Source: Gemmataceae bacterium
GTDB lineage: Bacteria; Planctomycetota; Planctomycetia; Gemmatales; Gemmataceae
DNA length: 64,000 nt
Direction of reading: 5' to 3'
Assembly (NCBI GenBank): GCA_025055795.1
Contig: JANWVV010000001.1
Coordinates: 124,001-188,000 of the forward strand
Shown here: in pieces, positions 27,237 to 35,770 of the stretch
Layout of the letters: each line of letters begins with the position of its first letter
How positions within the stretch are numbered: the first letter of the stretch is position 1
Position numbers and translations under genes: made by a program
The notes under the pieces: generated by a model
Databases searched by the model: none
Told to the model about the DNA's origin: nothing
Seen by the model: the letters and a program-made list of their open reading frames with translations, nothing else

Positions 27237-28604
27237 ATGCGTTGGGGCAGGTGGTTGCTGCGCTTATTTGGGCTGGGGCTGCTCATGGGCAGTCTGGTTG
27301 TAGCTTACTGGACGCACGACTGGTGGTGGTTCCAGTTGCCGTGGGTATCTCCCGAGTCTGCCGCGCACGCCCAAGAGGGTGAGGCAGAAAGTGACCCGAT
27401 CGTGCCGGACCGGATCAAGCTGTCGCCCCAGGCGCAGCAGAATCTGGGCTTGCGAGCCGCGACGCTCACGCCTCGGCCGTATTGGCGTACTCTATTGATG
27501 CCGGGAGTGATTACGGGTCGGCCCGGTGAGACGGAAATGAGCGTCCACGCCCGTGTGGGCGGCGTGATTACTGATCTGGCCGTGCGACCAGGACAGACCG
27601 TCCGTCCTGGGCAGCTACTGTGCCGGCTGGAATTAGTCAGTGAAACGTTGCAGACGTTGCAGATCGAGCTGGCCCGTACCGCTAACGATCTGGCCCTGGC
27701 TCGCGTTGAGCGGGAACGCCTGGCCCGCCTGGTCGAAGGAGGAACCGCTGCTGCCGGCGATCTGACACGTCAGCAAAGCCAGGTCGACCGTTTAACGGGA
27801 CTGGTCCGTTCCCTGCGTCGGCAACTGCAGCTTTATGGCTTTCAGGACGAACAGATCGCTCGCATCGAAAAAGGAGAGGTAGAAACCACTCTGCAGGTGT
27901 GCGTGCCCAGCCGGCCGGAACTGTCCTCCGCGGAAACGGTATTTGAAGTCAAAGAGCTTAAAGTCCGTCCGGGGGATCAGGTGCCTGCAGGTACGCTGTT
28001 GTGCACTTTGTCGGACCACCGCTGGTTATTCATCGAAGGGTGGGCCTTCCAGAGCGAAGCCAAGGCGTTGCTGATAGCTGCCGAGCAGGGTCTTCCCGTC
28101 ACAGCAGAACTGGTCGACGAAGAACCGGGTGACTGGCCCGAGCTGGGCCCATTAACCATTCACCACCTGGGCAACCAGTTGGATCCGAGCAATCGGACCT
28201 TTCCGTTTTATCTGTTGCTACCCAACCAGGCCCGTCCTTTGGACAGGGATGGCAAGACCTACCTGGCGTGGCGTTTCCGTCCGGGGCAACGGGTCCGCTT
28301 GCGGGTGCCGGTGGAGAAACTGGCCAGTTATGGCCCCGACGGCACTACCCTGTTGGACCCGTTCGTGGTGCCAGCCGAAGCCGTGGTACGGGAAGGACCG
28401 GAAGCCTTCGTGTTCGTACAAGCCGGTGATGTGTTTATCCGCAAGCCGGTGCACGTGCTGTACGAGGACCGACGGGAAGCGGTGCTGGCTAACGATCGCA
28501 GTATCACCCAAGCCGAACTGGTCGTGCTCAACCAAGCTGCTGCTCTCAACCGGGCATTAAAGGCAGCGACTGCCAGCGGCCCGGAAGATCACCACGACCA
28601 TTAA
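27237..28604 (+). CDS. RND efflux periplasmic adaptor (CusB/CzcB-like)
   Basis: This membrane fusion protein has 455 residues if started at ATG 27237 (GGAG about 9 bases upstream); TTG 27210 and ATG 27219 are upstream alternatives. One N-terminal TM helix (WLLRLFGLGLLMGSLVVAYW) anchors it. Order of parts: lipoyl half (SVHARVGGVITDLAVRPGQTV), alpha-hairpin coiled coil (about 150-210, TLQIELARTANDLALARVERE), second lipoyl half (FEVKELKVRPGDQVPAGTLL), beta-barrel (LFIEGWAFQSEAKAL) and the membrane-proximal domain (VVPAEAVVREGPEAFVFVQ). The C-terminus ends DHHDH, a possible metal site. It precedes the RND pump by 48 bp, so both belong to one operon exporting heavy metals such as Cu, Ag, Zn or Co; the ion cannot be told from sequence. 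Confidence 0.9.
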   Translation: MRWGRWLLRLFGLGLLMGSLVVAYWTHDWWWFQLPWVSPESAAHAQEGEAESDPIVPDRIKLSPQAQQNLGLRAATLTPRPYWRTLLMPGVITGRPGETEMSVHARVGGVITDLAVRPGQTVRPGQLLCRLELVSETLQTLQIELARTANDLALARVERERLARLVEGGTAAAGDLTRQQSQVDRLTGLVRSLRRQLQLYGFQDEQIARIEKGEVETTLQVCVPSRPELSSAETVFEVKELKVRPGDQVPAGTLLCTLSDHRWLFIEGWAFQSEAKALLIAAEQGLPVTAELVDEEPGDWPELGPLTIHHLGNQLDPSNRTFPFYLLLPNQARPLDRDGKTYLAWRFRPGQRVRLRVPVEKLASYGPDGTTLLDPFVVPAEAVVREGPEAFVFVQAGDVFIRKPVHVLYEDRREAVLANDRSITQAELVVLNQAAALNRALKAATASGPEDHHDH

Positions 28605-28652
28605 CGAACGAGCCTGGCAGGAGTTGCTGCCGATCCGGAGGGAGTGCTTTTC

Positions 28653-31600
28653 ATGCTCAATGCGGTCATCCGGTTTGCATTGCGGCATCGGCCGCTGATC
28701 GTTGTGGCCGCTTTGGTGGTGCTAGGTTATGGAACCTACCTGGCCAGTATCATGCCGATCGACGTCTTTCCCGCCCTGGACCGTCCCCGCGTTACCATCC
28801 TGGCGGAATGCCACGGGCTGGCTGCCGAGGAAGTAGAAACGCTGGTCACCTTCCCGATCGAAGCAGCGGTGGTGGGGGCTAGTGGCGTTCTGGATGTGCG
28901 GTCGCAGTCCGCCCCTGGTTTTTCGTCCGTGGTGGTCGAATTCGACTGGGGAGTGGACCAACGTCATGCGCGTCAGGTAGTGCAGGAACGGTTGGCGACC
29001 GTGCTGGCGGACCTGCCGGCGGACGTGCGTCCCTATATGGCTCCGCCCGGAGCCCTGCTGGGGCAGATCATGCTGGCCGGCCTACGCCGCATTGCCGGAC
29101 CGCACGGCGGCCGACTAGCCCCGGTGCCCGATACCCCTTACGTTATCGAAGTTGTCCCAGAAGCGGCAGTTCCGGCGACGGCTCCAGCACGCGACTCCTG
29201 CCAAGGCACGACCGACTCCACCCCACCCCGCATCCTGGTCTGGAAACCGGCCGACCGTCGCGATCCCGCTAGTTGGACCCTCATAGCTCATGACGCCGCC
29301 CACTGGCAACCCCCGGATAGCCAAGGCAACCGTCAGCTGTTGCTGCTTGTCCAGGGCCGGCCGTATTGGGTTCCCCTGCCCGCGGAACAGAAGCAGAAGA
29401 TGGAGCTACGCACCCTGGCCGATTGGGTGGTCCGACCGCGGCTCCTGAAAGTGCCTGGTGTGGCTCAGGTCCTGACGGTCGGCGGCGCACGCAAACAGTA
29501 TCACGTTCTGGTCGATCCCCTCGCCCTTCACGAGTTCAACCTGACGCTGCAGGAGGTCGAAGAAGCACTCCGGCAGAACAACGTCAACACCAGCGGTGGT
29601 CTGTCCACTCAGCGGGAGATGGAACGTTCCATCCGTATCCTGGGTCGGTTGGGCCCTGGCAGCGAGCGGGTTGTTGCCGATCTGCACAAGATCCCGCTGC
29701 GGCCGCATCCGCAACGTCCCGTGCTGCTGGAACAAGTCGCCCGGGTGATCGAAGCGCCCCAGCTCCCCCGAGGAGATGCTAGTATCAACGGTCAGCCGGG
29801 GATCCTCATCAACGTCATCAAGCAGCCCCAGGCCGATACGCGACAGGTGACGGCGGCCGTGCAAGAAGCCCTGGCCCAACTGGAACCTTCCCTGCCGGCC
29901 GATGTCATTATCGATCGCAACCTGTACCAGCAGCGCGACTTTATTGACCGTGGCGTCTACAACGTCGGCGAAGCCCTGGTGCTAGGTGCTTTGCTGGTCC
30001 TGATCATTCTTTTCCTGTTCCTGCTCAACTTCCGTACGACCTTCATTTCCCTGACGGCCATTCCCCTGTCGCTGGCCGTCACGGCCATTGTCTTCCGTTT
30101 GATGGGCTATCTGACCGGCACTCCCCTGTCGATCAACATCATGACCCTGGGCGGAATCGCGGTGGCCATTGGAGAGCTGGTCGATGATTCGGTGGTGGAC
30201 GTCGAAAACATTTTCCGCCGTCTGCGGGAGAATGCCCATGCCCTGCAACCACGTTCGCCTTTGCGTGTTATCTACGAAGCCAGTGTAGAGATCCGCTCGA
30301 CGATCGTGTTTGGCACCCTGGTAGTCATTCTGGTATTCCTGCCCCTGTTTGCTCTGACGGGCATGGAAGGGCGGTTGTTCACCCCCTTGGCCGTGGCCTA
30401 TGTCACCTCTATTCTGGCCTCGTTGCTGGTGTCGCTGACTCTGACCCCTGTATTGTCCTACTATCTGCTGTCACGGGCTCGCCTGCTGCAGCGGGAGCGC
30501 GACAGCTTCCTGGTCCGCTTGCTCAAGGCTATCGCCCGTCACCTGGTCCGTTGCAGCATGCGTTATACCGGTCCGCTGCTGCTGCTCACCTGGTTGCTGG
30601 TAGGCTGGTGTGCCTGGCGGCTGACTACCCTGGGTGCCGACTTTCTGCCTCCCTTCGACGAAGGAACCGTGCAGATCAACGTCTTGCTCCCCTCAGGTAG
30701 TTCCCTGCAGGCTTCCAACCAGGTGGCAGCTGTGGTCGACCGTTTGCTGCTCCGGTACCAGGTTTCGCCCTCCAATCCCCAGGGCGAAATTTTGACCTTT
30801 GCCCGCCGCTCCGGACGCTCCGAACTGGATGAACATGCCGATCCGCCCAACGAAAGCGAATTTTTCGTTACTATCAATCCGGCCTGCGGCAAAAGCCGAT
30901 CGGAGATCCTGCAGATGCTCCGTCAGGTCGTGGTGGACGAGCTTCCTGGCGTCGATGTCGAGGTGGAGCAGCCTCTGGCCCACCTCATCAGTCACCTGAT
31001 TTCCGGCAGTACTGCCCAGATCGCCATCCGGATTTATGGCGATGACCTCAACGTGCTGGAACGGCTGGCCAACGATGTCCGGGCCGCTGCGGCGGGAGTT
31101 CCGGGGGTTAGCTCCCTGGTGATTGAACGCATCGGGCTGGTCGACGAGATCCATATCAAACTCAGGCCGGAGGCCTTGGCCTATCATGGCGTCAGCCGGG
31201 AATACGTGGGACGCTTCCTGCAAACGGCCTTGCAGGGGGCTGTTGTGTCCCAGGTCATCGAAGGTCAGCGGCGTTTCGATCTGGTCGTCCGCTTTGACGA
31301 GCCGTACCGGAGTGATCTGGCTTATTTGCGGCACCTGCACCTGGAGCTTCCCCAAGGGGGCCACGTCCACCTGGATCAACTGGCCGACATCACGCCGCCC
31401 ACAGGAGGCGATGCCGGAGCCAATCAAGTCAAGCGGGAGAATCTGCGGCGGCGTCTGATCGTACGCTGCAATGCCCAAGGACGCGACCTGGCTAGCGTCG
31501 TGCGCGACATCCAGCAGCGGGTCGCCACACAGGTTACACTGCCTGAAGGATACTTCATCGAATACGGCGGCCAATTCGAAAGCCAGCAGCGTGCCACCCG

Positions 31601-32264
31601 TACCCTGGTGATCCTGGCCAGCCTGGCTGCCATCGGTATTTTCCTGGTCTTGCTGGTGCCGTTGCCCTCTGTACGGATTGTCCTGCAGATCCTCAACGCC
31701 GTACCCACCGCCTTCATCGGTGGGGTGCTAGCTCTACTGCTGACTGGCCAGACCGTCAGCGTTGCCTCTTTGGTTGGCTTCATCTCCCTGGCAGGGATTG
31801 CCATCCGCAATAGCATCCTGCTGATGAACCATTACATCCATTTGATGCGGCACGAAGGGGAGGGATTTACCGAACAAATGATTCTGCGCGGTACTTTGGA
31901 ACGACTCACTCCAGTCCTAATGACCGCCTTGACGGCTGGCCTAGCTTTATTGCCTTTGGTAGTGGGGGGCCACCAGCCGGGACGCGAAATCCTTTACCCG
32001 GTGGCCACCGTTATCCTGGGTGGCATCCTTAGCGCGACTTTCTGCCAGTTCCTCATCCATCCCGGCGTCTTCTGGCGTTTCTGCCGACACGCGGCCATGC
32101 GCTTAGCCCATACTCGTAGTTCCGACGATGCCGACACCCTCGACACCACCCGTCGCCCTGTCCCTTACTCCGCTGCCGCCGTTTCTGTTACTCCTGCTCC
32201 GCAGCCGCTGGTCCATGCTCCAGTCCACTTGGCCTCCCTTAGTCAGACGGCCCCCAATCATTGA
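28653..32264 (+). CDS. Heavy-metal efflux RND pump (CzcA/CusA family)
   Basis: The 1203-residue inner-membrane pump starts at ATG 28653 with GGAGG upstream; GTG 28644 is the longer alternative. It begins with AVIRFALRHRPLIVVAAL and IMPIDVFPALDRPRV, the standard TM1 opening. TM helices cluster at about 430-600 and 970-1130. The TM4 motif GELVDDSVVDVENIFRRL carries the acidic residues of the proton relay. FTPLAVAYVTSILASLLVS and LPSGSSLQASNQVAAVVDRL are typical. Homologues are usually about 1030-1080 residues. Here an extra block of roughly 100 residues (about 148-249, DNA 29094-29399) lies between QIMLAGLRRI and MELRTLADWVVRPRLL, normally joined by a short loop. No outer-membrane TolC-like gene follows. 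Confidence 0.93.
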   Translation: MLNAVIRFALRHRPLIVVAALVVLGYGTYLASIMPIDVFPALDRPRVTILAECHGLAAEEVETLVTFPIEAAVVGASGVLDVRSQSAPGFSSVVVEFDWGVDQRHARQVVQERLATVLADLPADVRPYMAPPGALLGQIMLAGLRRIAGPHGGRLAPVPDTPYVIEVVPEAAVPATAPARDSCQGTTDSTPPRILVWKPADRRDPASWTLIAHDAAHWQPPDSQGNRQLLLLVQGRPYWVPLPAEQKQKMELRTLADWVVRPRLLKVPGVAQVLTVGGARKQYHVLVDPLALHEFNLTLQEVEEALRQNNVNTSGGLSTQREMERSIRILGRLGPGSERVVADLHKIPLRPHPQRPVLLEQVARVIEAPQLPRGDASINGQPGILINVIKQPQADTRQVTAAVQEALAQLEPSLPADVIIDRNLYQQRDFIDRGVYNVGEALVLGALLVLIILFLFLLNFRTTFISLTAIPLSLAVTAIVFRLMGYLTGTPLSINIMTLGGIAVAIGELVDDSVVDVENIFRRLRENAHALQPRSPLRVIYEASVEIRSTIVFGTLVVILVFLPLFALTGMEGRLFTPLAVAYVTSILASLLVSLTLTPVLSYYLLSRARLLQRERDSFLVRLLKAIARHLVRCSMRYTGPLLLLTWLLVGWCAWRLTTLGADFLPPFDEGTVQINVLLPSGSSLQASNQVAAVVDRLLLRYQVSPSNPQGEILTFARRSGRSELDEHADPPNESEFFVTINPACGKSRSEILQMLRQVVVDELPGVDVEVEQPLAHLISHLISGSTAQIAIRIYGDDLNVLERLANDVRAAAAGVPGVSSLVIERIGLVDEIHIKLRPEALAYHGVSREYVGRFLQTALQGAVVSQVIEGQRRFDLVVRFDEPYRSDLAYLRHLHLELPQGGHVHLDQLADITPPTGGDAGANQVKRENLRRRLIVRCNAQGRDLASVVRDIQQRVATQVTLPEGYFIEYGGQFESQQRATRTLVILASLAAIGIFLVLLVPLPSVRIVLQILNAVPTAFIGGVLALLLTGQTVSVASLVGFISLAGIAIRNSILLMNHYIHLMRHEGEGFTEQMILRGTLERLTPVLMTALTAGLALLPLVVGGHQPGREILYPVATVILGGILSATFCQFLIHPGVFWRFCRHAAMRLAHTRSSDDADTLDTTRRPVPYSAAAVSVTPAPQPLVHAPVHLASLSQTAPNH

Positions 32265-32874
32265 CGGCTGACCACGGTGATAACTTTTCCACCTCCTAGG
32301 TGTCACCTCCTCCCGTTAGCCGCAACATCCTGCCGTCCCGACTGCCCCTCTGTCCGAGCTGACCCCCAACAAGGATCGCTCGTGAGCTACCGTCTTTATT
32401 ATTGGTCGTTGCTCTGCTCAATCCCCTTACTTTCAAACAATCGTTGACCCCTCCTTTTTCGCTTTCACTAGTCCGCCGGCCAGAATCGCTTGACTATTCG
32501 CTTGTTTATATCCATAATATCAGTACATGTAAAAAAGATCAAGATGCGACTGCGGACAATCCGGGTCACGACTTTGTGCAACCGTCTGTTGGGCACGCAT
32601 GGTCGGGTTGCGTCGAGGTCGCGGCATTTTTCAAACAGATTGACCAGTGGAGTTTCCAGCGGGCACGGACATGGTACATCGGCTCGGGTGTGTGACTGTC
32701 GACTATATAGAATGCTTTTAACGGTGCTTGTGATGGACGGATCACCGGGAAGGCAGATGGGTCCTGCCGTTTATTTTGATGCTGATTGAAGTTATGCTCT
32801 TGGGTAGCAGAAAGGGAGAAACTGAAGACAAGGGGTCTGTGGGGTATTGAATTACTGCGGGAAAGGACTAATCG
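32265..32874. other. Intergenic region, no gene seen
   Basis: About 610 bases with mixed composition, AT-richer toward the middle (for example 32500-32540). Two overlapping plus frames (32402-32695, 32490-32789) have no ribosome site and read like noise. No RNA gene, repeat or terminator was recognised. Confidence 0.45.
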
Positions 32875-33138
32875 ATGGCACTAGAAGATTACACGCCGTA
32901 CCAACAGCGGGTTATCAAACGTTATTACCGGCAGCGGGGGCAGATCGCCTGGCAGCGTCTGGCTGAACTGGTCAGTGAGCTTTACGTTGCCGAAGGCAAG
33001 AAGCGGGAGCGTTTGTGGCAGGACGTAGCCGCTCACCTGCGGGCCCTGGAGGTTCCTGAAGCACGCATTGCGCACATTTTGCAGCAAAAGGATCCGCAAA
33101 TCCTGGCCCGTCTGGTCAAGGAACGCTTCAATGGCTGA
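32875..33138 (+). CDS. Small conserved planctomycete-type protein
   Basis: The 87-residue protein starts at ATG 32875, with AAAGGA eight bases upstream. It is all helical and charged, opening MALEDYTPYQQRVIKRYYR, then WQRLAELVSELYVAEGKKRE, ending LQQKDPQILARLVKERFNG. I associate this arrangement (DYTPYQQ-x-x-I-x-x-Y-Y, LAEL-V-x-EL, GKKR) with a small protein conserved in planctomycetes and relatives, but I know no function. There is no signal peptide or membrane helix, so it is cytoplasmic. It is convergent with the next gene, with 34 bp between stop codons. Confidence 0.7.
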   Translation: MALEDYTPYQQRVIKRYYRQRGQIAWQRLAELVSELYVAEGKKRERLWQDVAAHLRALEVPEARIAHILQQKDPQILARLVKERFNG

Positions 33139-33172
33139 CCGGGGAGCAGGGACCAGACAACGGAGAGATGCT

Positions 33173-33955
33173 TCAGCGCTGAACGGCGTAAAGGAGGCGT
33201 CCGCGATGGAGCAGGGCAAACTCGGGAGCCTCGACAGGTTCATGCTCGAGCAGGCGAACTAACCGCAGTTCGTCGAGGCGGACCAATCCTGTTTGGAAGG
33301 CAGGGATGTCCAAGTGGGGATGTCGGGTGGCAATAGCCGTGAACAACTCCGGGAGGGGGCAGGGGGCCGCCGTAGTGCTGCAGCGTTGATCCAGGTACTC
33401 CAGGGCATCAGCCGCCCAGGGTACGCTCTGACCAAGCGGCTCGCCCAGCAGGGTGCGATCCAGTTCCTGCCGTCGCAGGGCTGCCTCCAGTCGTTGCTGC
33501 AGACCGTGTAGTTGCTCCAGGACCGCTTGGGTTTGTGCTTCCACCTGGCGTGTCAGAGCGGTCAGTTGCTGCCGGATTTGCTCCAACCAGGCGGGTACGC
33601 CGGTACTGGTTAAAGCTAGTAATTGTTTCCACTCCCGCAGGATCGCTTGGGGCGAATCGTGGTCATGGACGAAGCGGACGGCTGCTGGGGTGGACTGTAC
33701 CCATTCATTGACCACTTTTCCGCGTGTTTCGCGTCGGGTGATCTGGAGTAAGCCGTGCTGCAGGGCATACGTTGCGGCAACCGCGGCCGGTCCGACACGC
33801 TGGGGGAATAGGCCGGGGAGTTTGCCCGCCCGGAACAGACGGTGTTCGCCAGGCTGGCTCACAGCCACACGTAGAGCGGCCAGAAGCACTTCGCACACCG
33901 CTGGTTCCAGAGTGACCAGCTCGCCATCCCTGACGACGGACGTGGGAGCATCCAT
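33173..33955 (-). CDS. Uncharacterised protein with coiled coil and winged-helix-like ends
   Basis: The 260-residue cytoplasmic protein starts at ATG 33955 with GGGGG upstream. Residues 1-100 look like a helical domain with a winged-helix flavour (LYALQHGLLQ-type helix then TRRETRGKVVNEWV). Residues about 120-175 form a Gln/Leu-rich coiled coil (LEQIRQQLTALTRQVEAQTQ). The C-terminal third (PLPELFTAIATRHPHLDIPA, then LVRLDELRLVRLLEHEP) resembles a second winged-helix or a small recognition domain ending in the strand RGRLLYAVQ. I do not recognise the family. DNA binding is a guess from the layout. It sits next to the small conserved protein, end to end. Confidence 0.65.
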   Translation of the reverse strand: MDAPTSVVRDGELVTLEPAVCEVLLAALRVAVSQPGEHRLFRAGKLPGLFPQRVGPAAVAATYALQHGLLQITRRETRGKVVNEWVQSTPAAVRFVHDHDSPQAILREWKQLLALTSTGVPAWLEQIRQQLTALTRQVEAQTQAVLEQLHGLQQRLEAALRRQELDRTLLGEPLGQSVPWAADALEYLDQRCSTTAAPCPLPELFTAIATRHPHLDIPAFQTGLVRLDELRLVRLLEHEPVEAPEFALLHRGRLLYAVQR

Positions 33956-34129
33956 GGTGTACCCCCATTTTCAGGCAACATCCCTGCCCCTAGTTTAACC
34001 AGCAGGCGTAGAGACCAACTGCTGCAAACAGCAGGAGTAGCCTCGCGTCCATCCACTACCTGCTGGCAGATATACAAAGGTTTTGCTCAATTCCCGACCC
34101 CAATGTCAAGACAAAAGTGGGAGGGGGGA

Positions 34130-35248
34130 ATGGTAGATAGTACCGGGCAGGGTGCATCAAGAGCGACTCCGACAGTGGTAGCCGCGGGGGAGCCGACCAT
34201 TCCGCCGGGGCGGCTCCGTATCCTCAGCGGAGTACAACCATCCGGTAAGTTGCATCTGGGTAATTACTTCGGGGCCATCCGGCAACACATCGAACGGCAG
34301 CATCAGGGGGATTGTTTTTATTTCATCGCTGACTACCACGCCCTGACAAGTTTGCGAGAAGCCGAGGAACGGGAACGGGCCATCGCGGCCAAGAACAAAA
34401 ACTACGTTGCTCGTCCCGCGCGTCAGATCCTGACCGATCACGTACGCGATGTGGCTTTGGATTATCTGGCCTTGGGGTTGGATCCGGACAAGGTCATTTT
34501 CTTCCGTCAGTCGGACGTGCCCGAGGTCACGGAACTGGCCTGGATCCTGGCCACAGTGACCGGCATGGGCCTTCTGGAACGCGCCCATTCCTATAAGGAC
34601 AAACTCGCCAAGGGAATAACTCCAAACGTGGGTCTGTTCACATACCCCGTGCTGATGGCTGCAGACATTCTGCTGTACCGGGCTCATCTGGTGCCGGTAG
34701 GCAAAGACCAGGAACAGCACCTGGAGATGACACGCGACATCGCCGGTGCTTTCAATCACGCATATGGCGAAGTGTTTCCACTCCCCCAGGCCGTTTTCAA
34801 CGACACGCCCGTGGTTCCCGGCACCGACGGCCAGAAAATGAGCAAAAGCTACGGCAACACCATCGACATTTTCGCTGAGGGCAAAGCCCTGGAACGAGCG
34901 GTGATGAGCATAGTGACCGACCAGACACCCTTGGAGGCCCCTCTGGACCCGGACCGCTGCCACGTATTTGCCTTGTACAAGTTGTTTGCCACGCCAGAGG
35001 AAATCGAAGAGATGGCACGGCGTTACCGTGCCGGGGGCTTCGGCTACGGAAACGCCAAAAAAGCCTTGCTAGCAAAAATCGACGCATACTTTGCTCCCGC
35101 TCGGGCTCGACGCAAGGCCCTGGAACGGGACCCTGGATACGTCGAGGAAGTGCTCGCTGCCGGAGCTCGGCGGGCCCGGGCTGTCGCGGCAACGACCCTG
35201 CAACTGGTCCGCGAACGTGTAGGCCTGCTACGTCAGCCCTGCCACTAA
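34130..35248 (+). CDS. trpS: Tryptophan-tRNA ligase
   Basis: This class I aminoacyl-tRNA synthetase charges tRNA-Trp. ATG 34130 is preferred over ATG 34103 because GGAGGGGGG lies directly upstream; it gives 372 residues. The HIGH-like motif appears as PSGKLHLGNYFGAI (about residues 36-49), the tryptophan pocket region as YFIADYHALT, the substrate loop as VGKDQEQHLEMTRDIA, and the KMSKS motif as GQKMSKSYGN (about 235). The C-terminal anticodon-binding helices follow (YFAPARARRKALERDP). The N-terminal 30 residues are a variable extension. It is a single-copy-type housekeeping gene, apparently alone, followed by a 520-bp spacer. No T-box leader was seen upstream. Confidence 0.96.
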   Translation: MVDSTGQGASRATPTVVAAGEPTIPPGRLRILSGVQPSGKLHLGNYFGAIRQHIERQHQGDCFYFIADYHALTSLREAEERERAIAAKNKNYVARPARQILTDHVRDVALDYLALGLDPDKVIFFRQSDVPEVTELAWILATVTGMGLLERAHSYKDKLAKGITPNVGLFTYPVLMAADILLYRAHLVPVGKDQEQHLEMTRDIAGAFNHAYGEVFPLPQAVFNDTPVVPGTDGQKMSKSYGNTIDIFAEGKALERAVMSIVTDQTPLEAPLDPDRCHVFALYKLFATPEEIEEMARRYRAGGFGYGNAKKALLAKIDAYFAPARARRKALERDPGYVEEVLAAGARRARAVAATTLQLVRERVGLLRQPCH

Positions 35249-35394
35249 GGGCTAACTCTTTCCGCTCTTACCGACAAGCAAACATCACTGATAGACCAGA
35301 CCCTAAGGGTATCGGCCGACGACGAGCAACTGTTCCCCTTACTAACAGGGTCAGGCGTTTCACCTCGCCGCCTTAGCCCAGGCTCCCTCTGGGT

Positions 35395-35426
35395 GTATGT
35401 TGTGATTCCGGTATGTTGTGATTCCG
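35395..35426. repeat. 16-bp tandem duplication
   Basis: GTATGTTGTGATTCCG occurs twice in perfect tandem (35395-35410 and 35411-35426). It is noncoding. It may be a replication-slippage product or a repeated protein-binding site. Confidence 0.9.
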
Positions 35427-35458
35427 ACCCACCCCGGTTACCGTCCCGGCAAGACTAG

Positions 35459-35497
35459 CCGATCCGCCGGCATGTTCGCCGGTGAAGTCCGGATTGG
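35459..35497. other. Nested hairpin in the trpS-kinase spacer
   Basis: CCGATCCG (35459-35466) can pair with CGGATTGG (35490-35497) with one G-U pair, enclosing CCGGC (35467-35471) and GCCGG (35478-35482) around a 6-base loop. TTTTCT follows about 5 bases later. It might be the trpS terminator, 210 bases after the stop, or a small structured leader element for the kinase gene. Confidence 0.3.
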
Positions 35498-35770
35498 TTA
35501 GGTTTTCTAGTTAGTTTCCCAGTGCATATATTTCATGCTTTATCATCAACCCCTTGATAGGGGCCGAACGATCATTGCAGGCTTGAACAAGAAATTCATT
35601 CGGGGCTGAATGGTTAGAGTCCGGTAACGGACGACAGCGTAGGGATTTCCGGCAAAGGATCGGCTTGCATTCTATGGTGGTAGGAGAGGGGGCAGTCTAC
35701 TCGTGGGGAAGTACCTGCTCTCGCGAACTGGATGGTCCCGCCAGGCAGCGGCGAGCAATGAGCAGCGGAT

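Larger units (their letters stand above)
35249..35770. other. Intergenic region with a tandem repeat and a nested hairpin
   Basis: About 520 bases separate trpS and the kinase gene. They hold a perfect 16-base tandem duplication (35395-35426) and a nested hairpin (35459-35497). No coding frame is supported; a minus frame at 35614-35844 overlaps the kinase start and is a shadow. Confidence 0.5.

Noticed and set aside
30693-31574. Minus-strand frame of 293 codons
   Set aside because: It is fully antisense to the RND pump, whose sequence is strongly conserved.
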